Positions 1 to 7,550 of a stretch of DNA of 10,933 nucleotides are shown piece by piece (positions within the stretch are counted from its first letter, which is position 1; every line of letters begins with the position of its first letter). Below the pieces are notes generated by a model, which was not told the DNA's origin, ran no database searches, and saw nothing but the letters and a program-made list of their open reading frames with translations. Origin of the DNA: Clostridiales bacterium. GTDB lineage: Bacteria > Bacillota > Clostridia > Oscillospirales > CAG-272. The stretch spans positions 1-10,933 of the forward strand of contig JAEEGW010000301.1 of NCBI GenBank assembly GCA_016280525.1. The letters are read 5' to 3'. Position numbers and translations under genes: made by a program.

Positions 1-879
1 CAGAGGAGATCTTAAAAACAGCTCAAACACGTGTTTCCATATATCTATTCTGTCTCCCTTCACCGTTGCGACGCTCTTGTAGTTTATAAAGTTGAATATC
101 CTGCTTACTATATGGCTCGGCAGATAGTTTATTCCTATATAGACGGCGACGGTCAGTACCAGAACGCTTATGATTACCCACTTGTTTTTGTTTCTGAAGC
201 CCTGAAGCAGCGTTATGAACACGCCTATCATTATAGCCACCATTCCGGCTCTCGATCCCGTCATGAGCAAAAAGTACGCGCAAAGCAGAAGCAAAACGAT
301 ATAGAAGATACGCATATAGACTTTTTGCTTTTTCTGAACTCTGTCTATCAGTATTATTACCGGGAACAAAAGACGTCCGGCAAGACCGTTCGGGTCGCTG
401 AAATACTGTGTTCCGAGCAGGTTGAATTTCAGTCTGTAGCCGGCGAAGACGAGCGATAAGTCTATATATCTGAAAACGTAAAGCGACAGTATCACCGCGC
501 CGATGATAGACGCGTTTTCCATCCAGCGTATATGTTTTTTGCTGTATTTGAACTGCGTTGCTATGATATAGAGCAAAAATGTATTAAGGATGGGGAACAT
601 ACGGGAAAGCGACGCGCTTTTTTCAATAGCCCATATCACCGATATAAAATATACGAACGTCAAAAACAGAAGAATTTTTGATTCTTTGCTCAGCCTTATC
701 GTCTTCGGTCCGGTTATTATAAGAAGCAGACCGAACAGGATAATTGCTATTGATATTACGGTAACGCAGGTCGCGCTTCCTATATGAGGCAATACGTAAT
801 CAAGCGGGATCAGTAAAAACAACCCTGCCAAAAGTAATACGGTAACTTCCTGCCTGTTAGGTAATCTTAATCTTAACAC
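1..879 (-). CDS. O-antigen polymerase/ligase-like membrane protein (Wzy/WaaL family), 3' end missing
   Basis: This frame stays open for 293 codons from a GTG at 879 to the left edge, so the C-terminus is missing. A GGAGG (884-888) lies 4 bases before the GTG, and the upstream gene's TGA (898-900) is in the same frame, so little room exists for another start. The protein is very hydrophobic. Membrane-like stretches lie at about residues 13-30, 37-56, 69-84, 95-108, 123-137, 168-178, 190-206, 211-225 and 234-250. Three signatures fit the Wzy_C/O-antigen ligase family: SDPNGLAGRL (161-170), LMTGSRAGM (205-213) and the Arg/Trp/Pro pattern DRIDIW...RSPL (276-293). Family members join or polymerise undecaprenyl-linked glycans on the outer face of the membrane. 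As last visible gene of the glycan operon, 18 bases after a glycosyltransferase, it probably polymerises or transfers the repeat unit. Polymerase and ligase cannot be told apart here. Confidence 0.85.
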   Translation of the reverse strand, partial: MLRLRLPNRQEVTVLLLAGLFLLIPLDYVLPHIGSATCVTVISIAIILFGLLLIITGPKTIRLSKESKILLFLTFVYFISVIWAIEKSASLSRMFPILNTFLLYIIATQFKYSKKHIRWMENASIIGAVILSLYVFRYIDLSLVFAGYRLKFNLLGTQYFSDPNGLAGRLLFPVIILIDRVQKKQKVYMRIFYIVLLLLCAYFLLMTGSRAGMVAIMIGVFITLLQGFRNKNKWVIISVLVLTVAVYIGINYLPSHIVSRIFNFINYKSVATVKGDRIDIWKHVFELFLRSPL

Positions 880-897
880 GACGCCTCCAACTTTTAA

Positions 898-2106
898 TCA
901 AATGATATTTTTTAATTCTTTGAAAAAACCGGTATACTGTATTTCTGCACTGAAATCTTCTTCAACGGTCTGACGTGCTGTACGCCTCAGTTTTGTATAT
1001 TCCTCTTCACTGCAGTTATATATCTTTCTTATCGCTTCCGCCAGATCGCTTGGTGTGCAGTCCTTTTTTATAAGTATGCCGTTTTTGTCATTTACTATTT
1101 CGGAATTGCCGCCCACGTCTCTTGCGGCAACGGGTATGCCGTACGACATGGCTTCCATTACGGAAACCGGAACTCCCTCCGTATCGCTGCAGTTGACAAA
1201 CAGCGATATATCGTTTTCGCGGTAGAGCCTGTGGACTTCTTCAAGCGTCAGCTGACCGGGGAAAACAAACTCCTGCGTCGGCTCGCAGAGCTTTTTTCCC
1301 GCCGCTTCTTTGACTGCCTCAAACAGCGGTCCGCCACCTATATGGATCCATTTAAACTTAAAATCTTTTATCTGCGCCAGCGCGTCGACCAAAAGATCAA
1401 GCCTTTTCAACTGAATGACGGACGAGCACGATAATATAGTAAAGCTGCCGCGGTCCGACGTTGTTTTATATTCCGGCGGCAAGTCTATGCCGAGATGAGA
1501 AACGCTCAGCTTGTCCTCCGGTACCGTATAACGCTTTAGCAGATACTCTCTTTCAGCATTGTTTACCAGATAAACGCGGTCTAAACCGGATAACAGTTCG
1601 GCTCTGAAAGGCAGATAACAGCGCTCCTCATATAGATCGAAGCCGTGCCCTCTTGATACGGCCTTTACGTTTTTGTGCTTCTGCTTTACGTACAGCGCCG
1701 CGTACGCGCATTCGGTCAGCCAGTAGCTTACGAAAACGTCGCCGTTTTTATCCCCGCCGAGCTTTTTATACTTTCTGTTCAGTGCGTATGCGTATGCGCG
1801 GTAATAAGCTATCCTCCACAGGCATCTGCTCAGACTGTCTCTGCAGACGCGCTTTTTCACACACCCGAGCTCTTTTATGCCGTGCGGCGTCAGGACGTGC
1901 AGCAAGCCCCGTAAATACTCAAACGCGTTCGGTCTTACGATATGGACTTCGCCTTCAATACTAACGTTTCTTTTGTTTTCGTCTTTTCTGCAAAAGCTGA
2001 ATATCCTGTAATTGTCTTTTTCCGCTTTGTTTATATACGGTATTTCATATTCCGCGAACGCCTCTGCGTTCCCGTACGGAAACGATGTATATATCAGATT
2101 AATCAT
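898..2106 (-). CDS. GT4-family glycosyltransferase (colanic-acid/WcaL-like)
   Basis: Cytoplasmic GT-B fold glycosyltransferase of 402 residues that would add a sugar from a nucleotide donor to the lipid-linked glycan. The second Rossmann domain shows the family's core: FTILSCSSVIQLKRLD (222-237) with the donor-contacting Lys/Arg, HIGGGP (255-260), and the EX7E signature with Glu310 and Glu318 in EGVPVSVMEAMSYGIPV (310-326), followed by GGNSEIV. The first domain carries a GHGFDLY segment (153-159) near the acceptor site and HLGID at 204-208. Length is normal for GT4. The ATG at 2106 is preceded only by a weak purine-rich AGAGAAAG, so start efficiency may be low. It sits 41 bases after the previous transferase and 18 bases before the polymerase-like gene. 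Donor and acceptor sugars cannot be read from the sequence. Confidence 0.88.
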   Translation of the reverse strand: MINLIYTSFPYGNAEAFAEYEIPYINKAEKDNYRIFSFCRKDENKRNVSIEGEVHIVRPNAFEYLRGLLHVLTPHGIKELGCVKKRVCRDSLSRCLWRIAYYRAYAYALNRKYKKLGGDKNGDVFVSYWLTECAYAALYVKQKHKNVKAVSRGHGFDLYEERCYLPFRAELLSGLDRVYLVNNAEREYLLKRYTVPEDKLSVSHLGIDLPPEYKTTSDRGSFTILSCSSVIQLKRLDLLVDALAQIKDFKFKWIHIGGGPLFEAVKEAAGKKLCEPTQEFVFPGQLTLEEVHRLYRENDISLFVNCSDTEGVPVSVMEAMSYGIPVAARDVGGNSEIVNDKNGILIKKDCTPSDLAEAIRKIYNCSEEEYTKLRRTARQTVEEDFSAEIQYTGFFKELKNII

Positions 2107-2147
2107 TGCGCTTTCTCTGCATAAGCATATTAGTATTTTGAATTCTG

Positions 2148-3290
2148 TTACAGCTGTTTTGTTTTTGACAGTACCTTTTCAAACTGAGATACCCAGGATA
2201 AATGCTCATCCGCGAATTTTCTCATATCGGAAGAAAAACCGTCTTTGTTATATACGTTTTCAAGCCATGAAACGATCTGACCAAAATCCGCGGCGCTCTC
2301 GTCCGCCGGCAGTTTTTTTGCAAACCACTCGTCGCCTAAGAGTGCGTAGTCGTCGTAAGCGTATACGAACGGGATCCCTCTTCCTATGTATTCTCTGACC
2401 TTGAGCGTTGAGGCGCTGAACGCTTTTTTTCTGAAAAGCGCCATAGACCCCGCCGCCACGTGGCATTTGTCGAATATCTCATCAAGCTGAGCGCCGTATA
2501 AAGGTCCGTGATATACGACGTTGTCGCTTATCTTCAATTCCTCCGCCAGCTTTTTCCAGCGCTGGACCGACCCGTCAAAATCGTCTCCCGCAAGCTCCAG
2601 TACAAGGCGGTATTTGCCAAAGTAGCTGCTCATACCTTTTATTATCCTGTCGTAGCCCTGCCAGTCGCACATACTCGCAAGCGCGAGAATACGTATTTCG
2701 GAATCAAGCTTCGTCTGCTTTTTTACCGGTATGTTTTTAAGCGTTATGCCGTTTGATATTTCAACAGCCGGCTTGCCTTTATACGTATCCGGACATTCGT
2801 TTCCTATAAGCGTATACAGATCGACAAGCGACCCGAATTTCTTTTCCGCGCCGGAATAAAGCTTGTTTATTATAACTCTCATAAATCCGAGCGCGGCTTC
2901 ATTCACGCCGTACGACGGGATCTCAACTATAAGCTTTCCGCCGCCGTTTTTATGCTTGCTCAAAGCCGAGACCGCTTTTTTCGTGACCAGCTTTTTTCTC
3001 ATATATATATAATCAAACGCGGTATCTTTTAAAAGCCGGGACAAAGCGGAATACAGGTCAAAAAACGCGTACGTACTGCGGTAGTTTTTAAGACCGCAGA
3101 AGTGTCTTTTGCCTATCTTTTTTCTGCTTTTGTCTTTATACGAACAGACGTAGTAATTCTTTTCGTCGTATGCGATGTAGTATACGTCATATCCCAGATC
3201 GACGCACGCCTGCATCTGTCCGTCAAACTTTTGTTTTAAATTGTATGCATCCTGCAGCGGATACCGCATCAAAAACAGAATTTTCTCCAT
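2148..3290 (-). CDS. Divergent GT-B glycosyltransferase (GT4-like)
   Basis: A 380-residue protein read as a second GT-B glycosyltransferase of the operon. The N-terminus (KILFLMRYPLQ) resembles the first GT-B beta strand, and EIPSYG and SNGITL lie in the middle. After these come IRILALASMCDWQGYDRII with the donor-site strand, then HGPLYGAQLDEIFDKCHVAAGSM and KVREYIGRGIPFVYAYDD. Only the second Glu of the usual EX7E motif is present; Ser occupies the first position, as happens in some diverged GT4 members. I use ATG 3290 as the start, with GGAAGG ending four bases upstream; an in-frame TTG at 3302 would add only four residues and would overlap that RBS. It lies 36 bases after the PglA-like gene. 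The glycosyltransferase call is fairly secure; the sugar specificity is unknown. Confidence 0.75.
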   Translation of the reverse strand: MEKILFLMRYPLQDAYNLKQKFDGQMQACVDLGYDVYYIAYDEKNYYVCSYKDKSRKKIGKRHFCGLKNYRSTYAFFDLYSALSRLLKDTAFDYIYMRKKLVTKKAVSALSKHKNGGGKLIVEIPSYGVNEAALGFMRVIINKLYSGAEKKFGSLVDLYTLIGNECPDTYKGKPAVEISNGITLKNIPVKKQTKLDSEIRILALASMCDWQGYDRIIKGMSSYFGKYRLVLELAGDDFDGSVQRWKKLAEELKISDNVVYHGPLYGAQLDEIFDKCHVAAGSMALFRKKAFSASTLKVREYIGRGIPFVYAYDDYALLGDEWFAKKLPADESAADFGQIVSWLENVYNKDGFSSDMRKFADEHLSWVSQFEKVLSKTKQL

Positions 3291-3326
3291 AAATCCTTCC
3301 AAGTGAGCGTAAAATTCATGCTGACG

Positions 3327-4400
3327 TTAAAAGAGCTGTTTTACCGTTTTTTCAACTACCGTCTTTCTGTCAAACTCTTTTATCATAAGCCGTCTGCCGG
3401 CGGCTCCCATTTCTTCCCTGTTCTTTGCTCTTATCATCAATTTCATTTTTTCGTACAGGCTTTCGGCGTCGCCGGGCTTGCACAAAAGTCCGCTTTCCCC
3501 GTCTGTCACGGATTCCTTACATCCCGGGATATCGCTCGTTATCACGGGACGTCCGGTGCTTGCGCCTTCCAGATTCGTGTTCGCCATTCCTTCGTGATAC
3601 GACGGCAGGACCACGCAGTCGCAGGCGGCTATCAACGGTCTTACGTCTTCTTTGTATCCGTGGTATTCAAGCCAGCCTTCGCTTTCGCACCGGCTCAGTA
3701 TCTGCCCGTAATCCTCTTCACAAGGACCTGCTACGTGTAAAAAGCATTTTTCACCGTCGTCAATAAGACGTTTCATGGCGGCTAACAGCTCGTTGATACC
3801 CTTTTCTTTCATTATCCTGCCGATAAACAGAAATTGGACTTTATCGTTTTCCGGGTACGGCTGATACGCAAAATACCCGGTATTGACGCCCGCGCCGTTT
3901 AAAACGTACGTTTTGTTTATATCGCAGCACCCGTACGATACGAGCCTGTCCTGTATGCCGGAGTTTTCGCAGAACACGACTTTTGCCTTGCGCAGCGCTT
4001 TTTTATACAGCGCTATGACAAGCGTTCTTATAAAACCGGGTTTCTCAAAAGCCGTGCCGAGACCGGTGATGTTTACCGCGTACTGTTTTTTCGCCCGTTT
4101 CGCGGCGATGCCGCCGTATACGTTCGGCTTTATCGTGTACGTAATAACAAGGTCCGGGTCGGTCGTTTTTATTATCTTCTTATATTTTGACAAAAGCTTC
4201 AGATCGGTTATCGGGTTCACGCCTCTTCTGTCTATCGGGGTATCTATAAACCTGCACCCCATTTGCTCAAAAGGTCTTACCAGATCTCCGTCCGGCAGCG
4301 ATATTATAATATCGTGCCCCTCTGCTGTCAGCTCCTCTATAAGCTCTTTTCTGAACTTATACAGCCCCACGTCGTTGTTTGCAAGTATAAGTATTTTCAT
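3327..4400 (-). CDS. GT4 glycosyltransferase, PglA/CapM-like
   Basis: A 357-residue GT4 enzyme. The first domain begins MKILILANNDVGLYKFRKEL, then ITYTIKPNVYGGIAAK (86-101), NITGLGTAFEK (110-120) and FCENSGIQDRL (143-153). The second domain has FIGRIMKEKGINELL (192-206, with Arg195 and Lys200) and the EX7E motif Glu270/Glu278 in EGMANTNLEGASTGRPVITSDIPG. This wording matches the CapM/PglA group, whose Campylobacter member adds GalNAc to undecaprenyl-diphospho-diacetylbacillosamine. Context supports a similar role here, the second sugar added after the PglC-like enzyme. The ATG overlaps the TGA of the acetyltransferase gene by ATGA, suggesting coupled translation. GalNAc itself is not proven; the symbol is withheld because GT4 specificity changes easily. 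Confidence 0.85.
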   Translation of the reverse strand: MKILILANNDVGLYKFRKELIEELTAEGHDIIISLPDGDLVRPFEQMGCRFIDTPIDRRGVNPITDLKLLSKYKKIIKTTDPDLVITYTIKPNVYGGIAAKRAKKQYAVNITGLGTAFEKPGFIRTLVIALYKKALRKAKVVFCENSGIQDRLVSYGCCDINKTYVLNGAGVNTGYFAYQPYPENDKVQFLFIGRIMKEKGINELLAAMKRLIDDGEKCFLHVAGPCEEDYGQILSRCESEGWLEYHGYKEDVRPLIAACDCVVLPSYHEGMANTNLEGASTGRPVITSDIPGCKESVTDGESGLLCKPGDAESLYEKMKLMIRAKNREEMGAAGRRLMIKEFDRKTVVEKTVKQLF

Positions 4401-4996
4401 TTTATCTTTTTTGCCGGCACGCCGACGTACGTACCGGGTGTATCAATGCTTTTTATGACGACGGCGCCGGCGCCTATCATACAGCCGCCGCATATATTAA
4501 CGTTATTCGATACGGTCGCTCCCGCGCCGACCCACGTTTCTTCTCCTGCCGTGACTGTTCCGGCAAGATGCGCTCCGACGGCTACGTGGCAGTAGTCTCC
4601 CAAAACGCAGTCGTGATCTACGGAGGCGCACGTGTTTATTATACATCCTTTTCCTATCACCGCGCCGGGATTTATTACCGCGCCCGCCATAACGGCGGAG
4701 CCCGCGCCTATCTTCACGTCGTCCGCAACGACAGCCGATGGGTGGATAAGAGTTGCAAAATTCTTATCCGAAAACCGCTCTGTTATCGCTCTGCGTGTCT
4801 TTGCGCTGCCTACGGCGACGAAAAGATCGTTTTCTACCTCTTCCGCCGCGTCGGTTTTTCCGACGACCCGCCATTTTCCGCACGCTTTGACGGCGGTGTT
4901 GTCGTCAAGAAACTCTATTATATCGTATCCGCACCTGTTCGCGATATCAGCCGCGACTTTGCCGTGACCGGACGCGCCTATTATCGTAAGCTTCAT
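4397..4996 (-). CDS. pglD: Sugar O/N-acetyltransferase of the NeuD/PglD family
   Basis: A 199-residue acetyltransferase, typical length for PglD (about 195). Residues 1-80 form the small Rossmann-like nucleotide-sugar domain (MKLTIIGASGHGKVAADIA). From about residue 82 come the imperfect hexapeptide repeats of a left-handed beta helix, for example VKIGAGS, GAVIGKGC and TWVGAGATV. The ending TYVGVPAKKIK is the usual cap. His128 in SVDHDC fits the catalytic base of PglD (His125 in Campylobacter), with His137 nearby. Known members form trimers and use acetyl-CoA to acetylate the C4 amine of UDP-4-amino sugars, giving UDP-diacetylbacillosamine, or acetylate sialic-acid precursors. The adjoining aminotransferase and PglC-like gene favour the bacillosamine-type role. 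ATGA overlaps join it to both neighbours. Confidence 0.85.
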   Translation of the reverse strand: MKLTIIGASGHGKVAADIANRCGYDIIEFLDDNTAVKACGKWRVVGKTDAAEEVENDLFVAVGSAKTRRAITERFSDKNFATLIHPSAVVADDVKIGAGSAVMAGAVINPGAVIGKGCIINTCASVDHDCVLGDYCHVAVGAHLAGTVTAGEETWVGAGATVSNNVNICGGCMIGAGAVVIKSIDTPGTYVGVPAKKIK

Positions 4997-5652
4997 TTAC
5001 CGCTCCCCATAAACTCCGTCATCGTTTCCGTATTCCCGCCGCTTATGCCGCTGCGCCTGAATACAGTCTTCACCGTATCTAAAACTATCTTGAAATCGCC
5101 TTTGAAAGTAATGCTGTCAACGTATTTTACGTCCCAGTTGAATTTTTCTTCCCAGGTTATCGCGTTTCTGCCGTGTATCTGCGCCAGACCGGTCAGACCC
5201 GGGCGGACTTCGTGCCGCCGCGCCTGATGCTCGCTGTATCTGTCAAGATACTGTACCAAAAGCGGCCGCGGACCGACGACAGCCATGTCGCCTTTAAGAA
5301 TATTTATAAGCTCCGGCAGCTCGTCAAGAGACGCTGCGCGGCAGAATTTACCGTATTTGTTGAGCCGCTCGCTGTCCGGCAGCAGATTCCCGTCTTTGTC
5401 CTTTTTGTTTGACATCGTGCGGAATTTTATAAGCCGGAATATCTTTACTTTTCCGTCCTTTCCTATCCTGCCGGGGCGTTTCTGCGTAAAGAACGGATTC
5501 CCTCTCATAGCTGCGGCGCCGGCGACCGTAAGGACTATAAGTAAAGGCGAAAATACGATCACGGACAGAAAAGCAAGTATGAAGTCCAAAGGTCTTTTTA
5601 CAAACTTCTCATACGGTCCGTATGCCTTATGACTTGCCGTGTTCTTGCTCAT
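4993..5652 (-). CDS. pglC: Small monotopic phosphoglycosyl transferase (PglC-like)
   Basis: A 219-residue initiating enzyme that moves a phospho-sugar from UDP-sugar to undecaprenyl phosphate at the inner face of the membrane. The N-terminus has basic KRPLDF (19-24) followed by one hydrophobic re-entrant helix (24-48), as in monotopic members. FFTQKRPGRIG and IFRLIKFRTM (71-80) follow, then the catalytic Asp110-Glu111 dyad in SLDELPELINILKGDM and VVGPRP (125-130), and later RPGLTG. It lacks the four extra N-terminal membrane helices of WbaP-type proteins, so it belongs to the short PglC-type form. It is stop/start overlapped (ATGA) with the aminotransferase before it and the acetyltransferase after it. 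The substrate is inferred from these partners to be a UDP-diacetylated amino sugar; other short sugar transferases use UDP-GlcNAc or UDP-Gal. Confidence 0.9.
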   Translation of the reverse strand: MSKNTASHKAYGPYEKFVKRPLDFILAFLSVIVFSPLLIVLTVAGAAAMRGNPFFTQKRPGRIGKDGKVKIFRLIKFRTMSNKKDKDGNLLPDSERLNKYGKFCRAASLDELPELINILKGDMAVVGPRPLLVQYLDRYSEHQARRHEVRPGLTGLAQIHGRNAITWEEKFNWDVKYVDSITFKGDFKIVLDTVKTVFRRSGISGGNTETMTEFMGSGK

Positions 5653-6902
5653 TTAAAACACCTGTGTATGATATCTATTACGATATCCTGCTGCTGTTTT
5701 GTCATTTTATTGTCGGAAGGCAGACACAGACCGCGGCGGAATATATCCGCTCCGACGTCTTCTTCGCCGTCTTTTGTCACAAACGGGCGGCTTCTGTAAA
5801 CCGGCTGCATGTGCATGGGTTTCCATATCGGGCGGCCTTCCGCGCCGAACGCGGCAAGTGCGCCGAGTATCTCGCCGGGCGAGCTTTTACCGGGCTCCGT
5901 GCTCCAAGTCTCAGATGTGTCGCCTCTTTCATGCTTTGCCATAGCGTCCTCGTCTATCAGCATGCAGGACAGCCAATAGTTCGGCTCTGACAGAACGTCA
6001 AACGGGTTCATGCTTACCGGCAGATCTTTTAAGCCTTCTTTATATCTGTAATAGATCTCTCTTTTTTGCTTTATATGCTCGTTTATGTACGGCATCTGAC
6101 CGCGTACGACGCCGGCTATGATATTGCTCATGCGGTAGTTGTAACCGAGCTCCGTATGCTGATACCACGCGGCTTTCTCACGGCTCTGCGTTGACCATTT
6201 TCTCGCTTTTTCCGCGTCCGCGCGGTCCTTGCACAGTATCATACCGCCGCTGCTGCCGGTTATTATCTTGTTGCCGTTGAAAGAGATGACGCCTACGTCG
6301 CCGAATACTCCGGTCTGCGCTCCTTTATACGTCGAGCCGAAGGATTCCGCCGCGTCTTCAACAATAAGCGCGCCGTGTTTGTCCGCTATCGCTCTTATCT
6401 CGTCTATCTTGCCGGGCGTGCCGTAAAGATGCGCAACGGCTATCAGTTTTACGTCGGGATATATCTCAAACGCTCTTTCAAGCGCCTTCGGGTCCATATT
6501 CCACGTCTCGCGCTCCGTGTCTATGAACACGGGTTTTCCGCCCTCGTAACACACCGGGTTGTCCGTCGCGGCAAACGTCAGATCGGAACAGAAGACTTTT
6601 CTGCCTTCAAGCGTCCCGTGTCCCGCCTCGGGCTGACCGTAAAGCTTCTGTCCGCAGAGCTTTACCGCAAGATGAAGCGCCGCGGTGCCCGCGGATAACG
6701 CGACCGTGTACGGAATGCCTATAAATTCCGCAACCTGCTTTTCAATTTCGTTTATATTCTCGCCTACCGTACTTACCCAGTTCGTTTTTATTGCGTCGTC
6801 TACCCATTTCTGCTCGTCGCCGTGCATGGTGGGACTGCTGAGCCAGACTCTATTTTCAAAAGGCTTTATGCCCGTAAAACGCGGATCAGATAAAAAATCC
6901 AT
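5649..6902 (-). CDS. pglE: PLP-dependent sugar aminotransferase, DegT/DnrJ/EryC1 family (PglE-like)
   Basis: A 417-residue aminotransferase that should convert a UDP-4-keto-6-deoxy sugar to the 4-amino sugar with glutamate as donor. Landmarks are SAGTAALHLAV (70-80, phosphate binding), HLYGTPG (158-164), VEDAAES with Asp183 (pyridine nitrogen contact) and the Schiff-base Lys212 in SFNGNKIITGSSGG. ELGYNYRMSN (251-260) and MHMQPVY near the C-terminus are also family landmarks. It is about 30 residues longer than Campylobacter PglE. Extra sequence appears near residues 83-102 and 321-346, a form I associate with gut Clostridia. GGGAG lies 6 bases before the ATG. It is the first gene of the operon and overlaps pglC by ATGA. 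Glutamate from the GdhA pathway would supply the amine, although the genes are not co-transcribed. The exact sugar is inferred. Confidence 0.88.
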   Translation of the reverse strand: MDFLSDPRFTGIKPFENRVWLSSPTMHGDEQKWVDDAIKTNWVSTVGENINEIEKQVAEFIGIPYTVALSAGTAALHLAVKLCGQKLYGQPEAGHGTLEGRKVFCSDLTFAATDNPVCYEGGKPVFIDTERETWNMDPKALERAFEIYPDVKLIAVAHLYGTPGKIDEIRAIADKHGALIVEDAAESFGSTYKGAQTGVFGDVGVISFNGNKIITGSSGGMILCKDRADAEKARKWSTQSREKAAWYQHTELGYNYRMSNIIAGVVRGQMPYINEHIKQKREIYYRYKEGLKDLPVSMNPFDVLSEPNYWLSCMLIDEDAMAKHERGDTSETWSTEPGKSSPGEILGALAAFGAEGRPIWKPMHMQPVYRSRPFVTKDGEEDVGADIFRRGLCLPSDNKMTKQQQDIVIDIIHRCFK

Positions 6903-6959
6903 TGTAATCTCCCGAAAATGTTTTTTGGCTGCGGTCGATTTTTAAACACATACCGAGCC

Positions 6960-6990
6960 ATTTTATCTTATTATCTATATAATAATACAA
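6960..6990 (-). promoter_or_regulatory. Putative promoter of the glycan operon
   Basis: On the minus strand TTGTAT (6985-6990) is followed 19 bases later by TAAAAT (6960-6965); a GATAAA at 6962-6967 would give a 17-base spacer instead. Both boxes are imperfect, and the call rests mainly on the AT-rich stretch lying 58 bases upstream of the pglE start. The transcribed leader may form an imperfect stem, GGCT-CGGT pairing with ACCG-C-AGCC, of unknown role. Between this site and repeat copy A (about 6991-7092) I see only AT-rich sequence with no gene or clear signal. Confidence 0.4.
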
Positions 6991-7092
6991 CATAATTAAA
7001 TAAAAATCAACCATTTAAAATTGTTTTATGAAAATTCTTATTTAATTATTATTAATATATTGTGAACAGGCAATCTGAAAGGGGGAGAAATA

Positions 7093-7315
7093 GTGAAATA
7101 TTTTGCCTGACCGGCAAAATGTGAAATGTTTCCTTTACGGAAACGTGAAATTTTGCGGCTTCGCCGCAAAGTGAAATTAAATCCGTCCTTCACCCCGCGA
7201 AGCGGGATTTCACCCCGAAGGGATTTCACCCACCGAAGGTGGATTTCACCCGTCCGTTGTAGGGGTTCCTCGTTGCGAACTTGAAAGCAACGGGGGGTTC
7301 CCGTAGGACGGATTT
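7093..7315. repeat. Mirrored hairpin-word element, copy A (word GTGAAAT)
   Basis: GTGAAAT occurs at 7093, 7121, 7145 and 7171. Its reverse complement ATTTCAC occurs at 7207, 7223 and 7243, with a partial TTCAC at 7189-7193. A hairpin fills the gaps: TTTTGCC/GGCAAAA (7101-7119), GTTTCC/GGAAAC (7128-7144), TTTGCGGC-TTC-GCCGCAAA (7152-7170), CCCGC-GAA-GCGGG (7194-7206), CCC-GAA-GGG (7214-7222) and CCACC-GAA-GGTGG (7230-7242). A long-range pair AAATCCGTCC (7179-7188) / GGACGGATTT (7306-7315) encloses the right half. Unlike B and C, the terminal CCGTCC...GGACGG loop holds about 46 extra bases (near 7257-7303). Noncoding, or a MITE-like element; function unknown. Confidence 0.85.
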
Positions 7316-7330
7316 AGCTGCATAAACGCG

Positions 7331-7369
7331 GATCTCTTTGTGTGTGCCTTTGAAATATTGTTTTTTATA
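7331..7369. repeat. Leader direct repeat before copy B
   Basis: This 39-base stretch directly precedes the first GTGAAAT of copy B. It recurs with a single difference at 7633-7671 before copy C, exactly 302 bases away. Copy A has a different upstream flank (GGGGGAGAAATA). It shows that B and C arose as a tandem duplication of a unit larger than the hairpin array alone. Confidence 0.9.
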
Positions 7370-7546
7370 GTGAAATATTTTGCCTGATCGGCAAAATGTG
7401 AAATGTTTCCTTTATGGAAACGTGAAATTTTGCAGCTTCGCCGCAAAGTGAAATTAAATCCGTCCTTCACCCCGCGAAGCGGGATTTCACCGCGAAGCGA
7501 TTTCACCCACCGAAGGTGGATTTCACCCGTCCGTCAGGACGGATTT
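7370..7546. repeat. Mirrored hairpin-word element, copy B (word GTGAAAT)
   Basis: Same design as copy A without the loop insertion, 177 bases. GTGAAAT lies at 7370, 7398, 7422 and 7448; ATTTCAC at 7484, 7500 and 7520; AAATCCGTCC (7456-7465) faces GGACGGATTT (7537-7546). The middle right-half hairpin reads CGC-GAA-GCG where copy A has CCC-GAA-GGG, a paired change that keeps the stem. One stem has a mismatch (GCAGC facing GCCGC near 7432-7442). It differs from copy C at three positions. Confidence 0.85.
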
Positions 7547-7550
7547 AGCT

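Noticed and set aside
31..787. Plus-strand open frames at the left edge (31-459, 590-787)
   Set aside because: They lie opposite the polymerase/ligase-like membrane gene, which has family motifs and an RBS.
3291..3302. TTG start at 3302 for the second glycosyltransferase
   Set aside because: The TTG overlaps the likely RBS (GGAAGG) of the ATG at 3290 and would add only four non-conserved residues.
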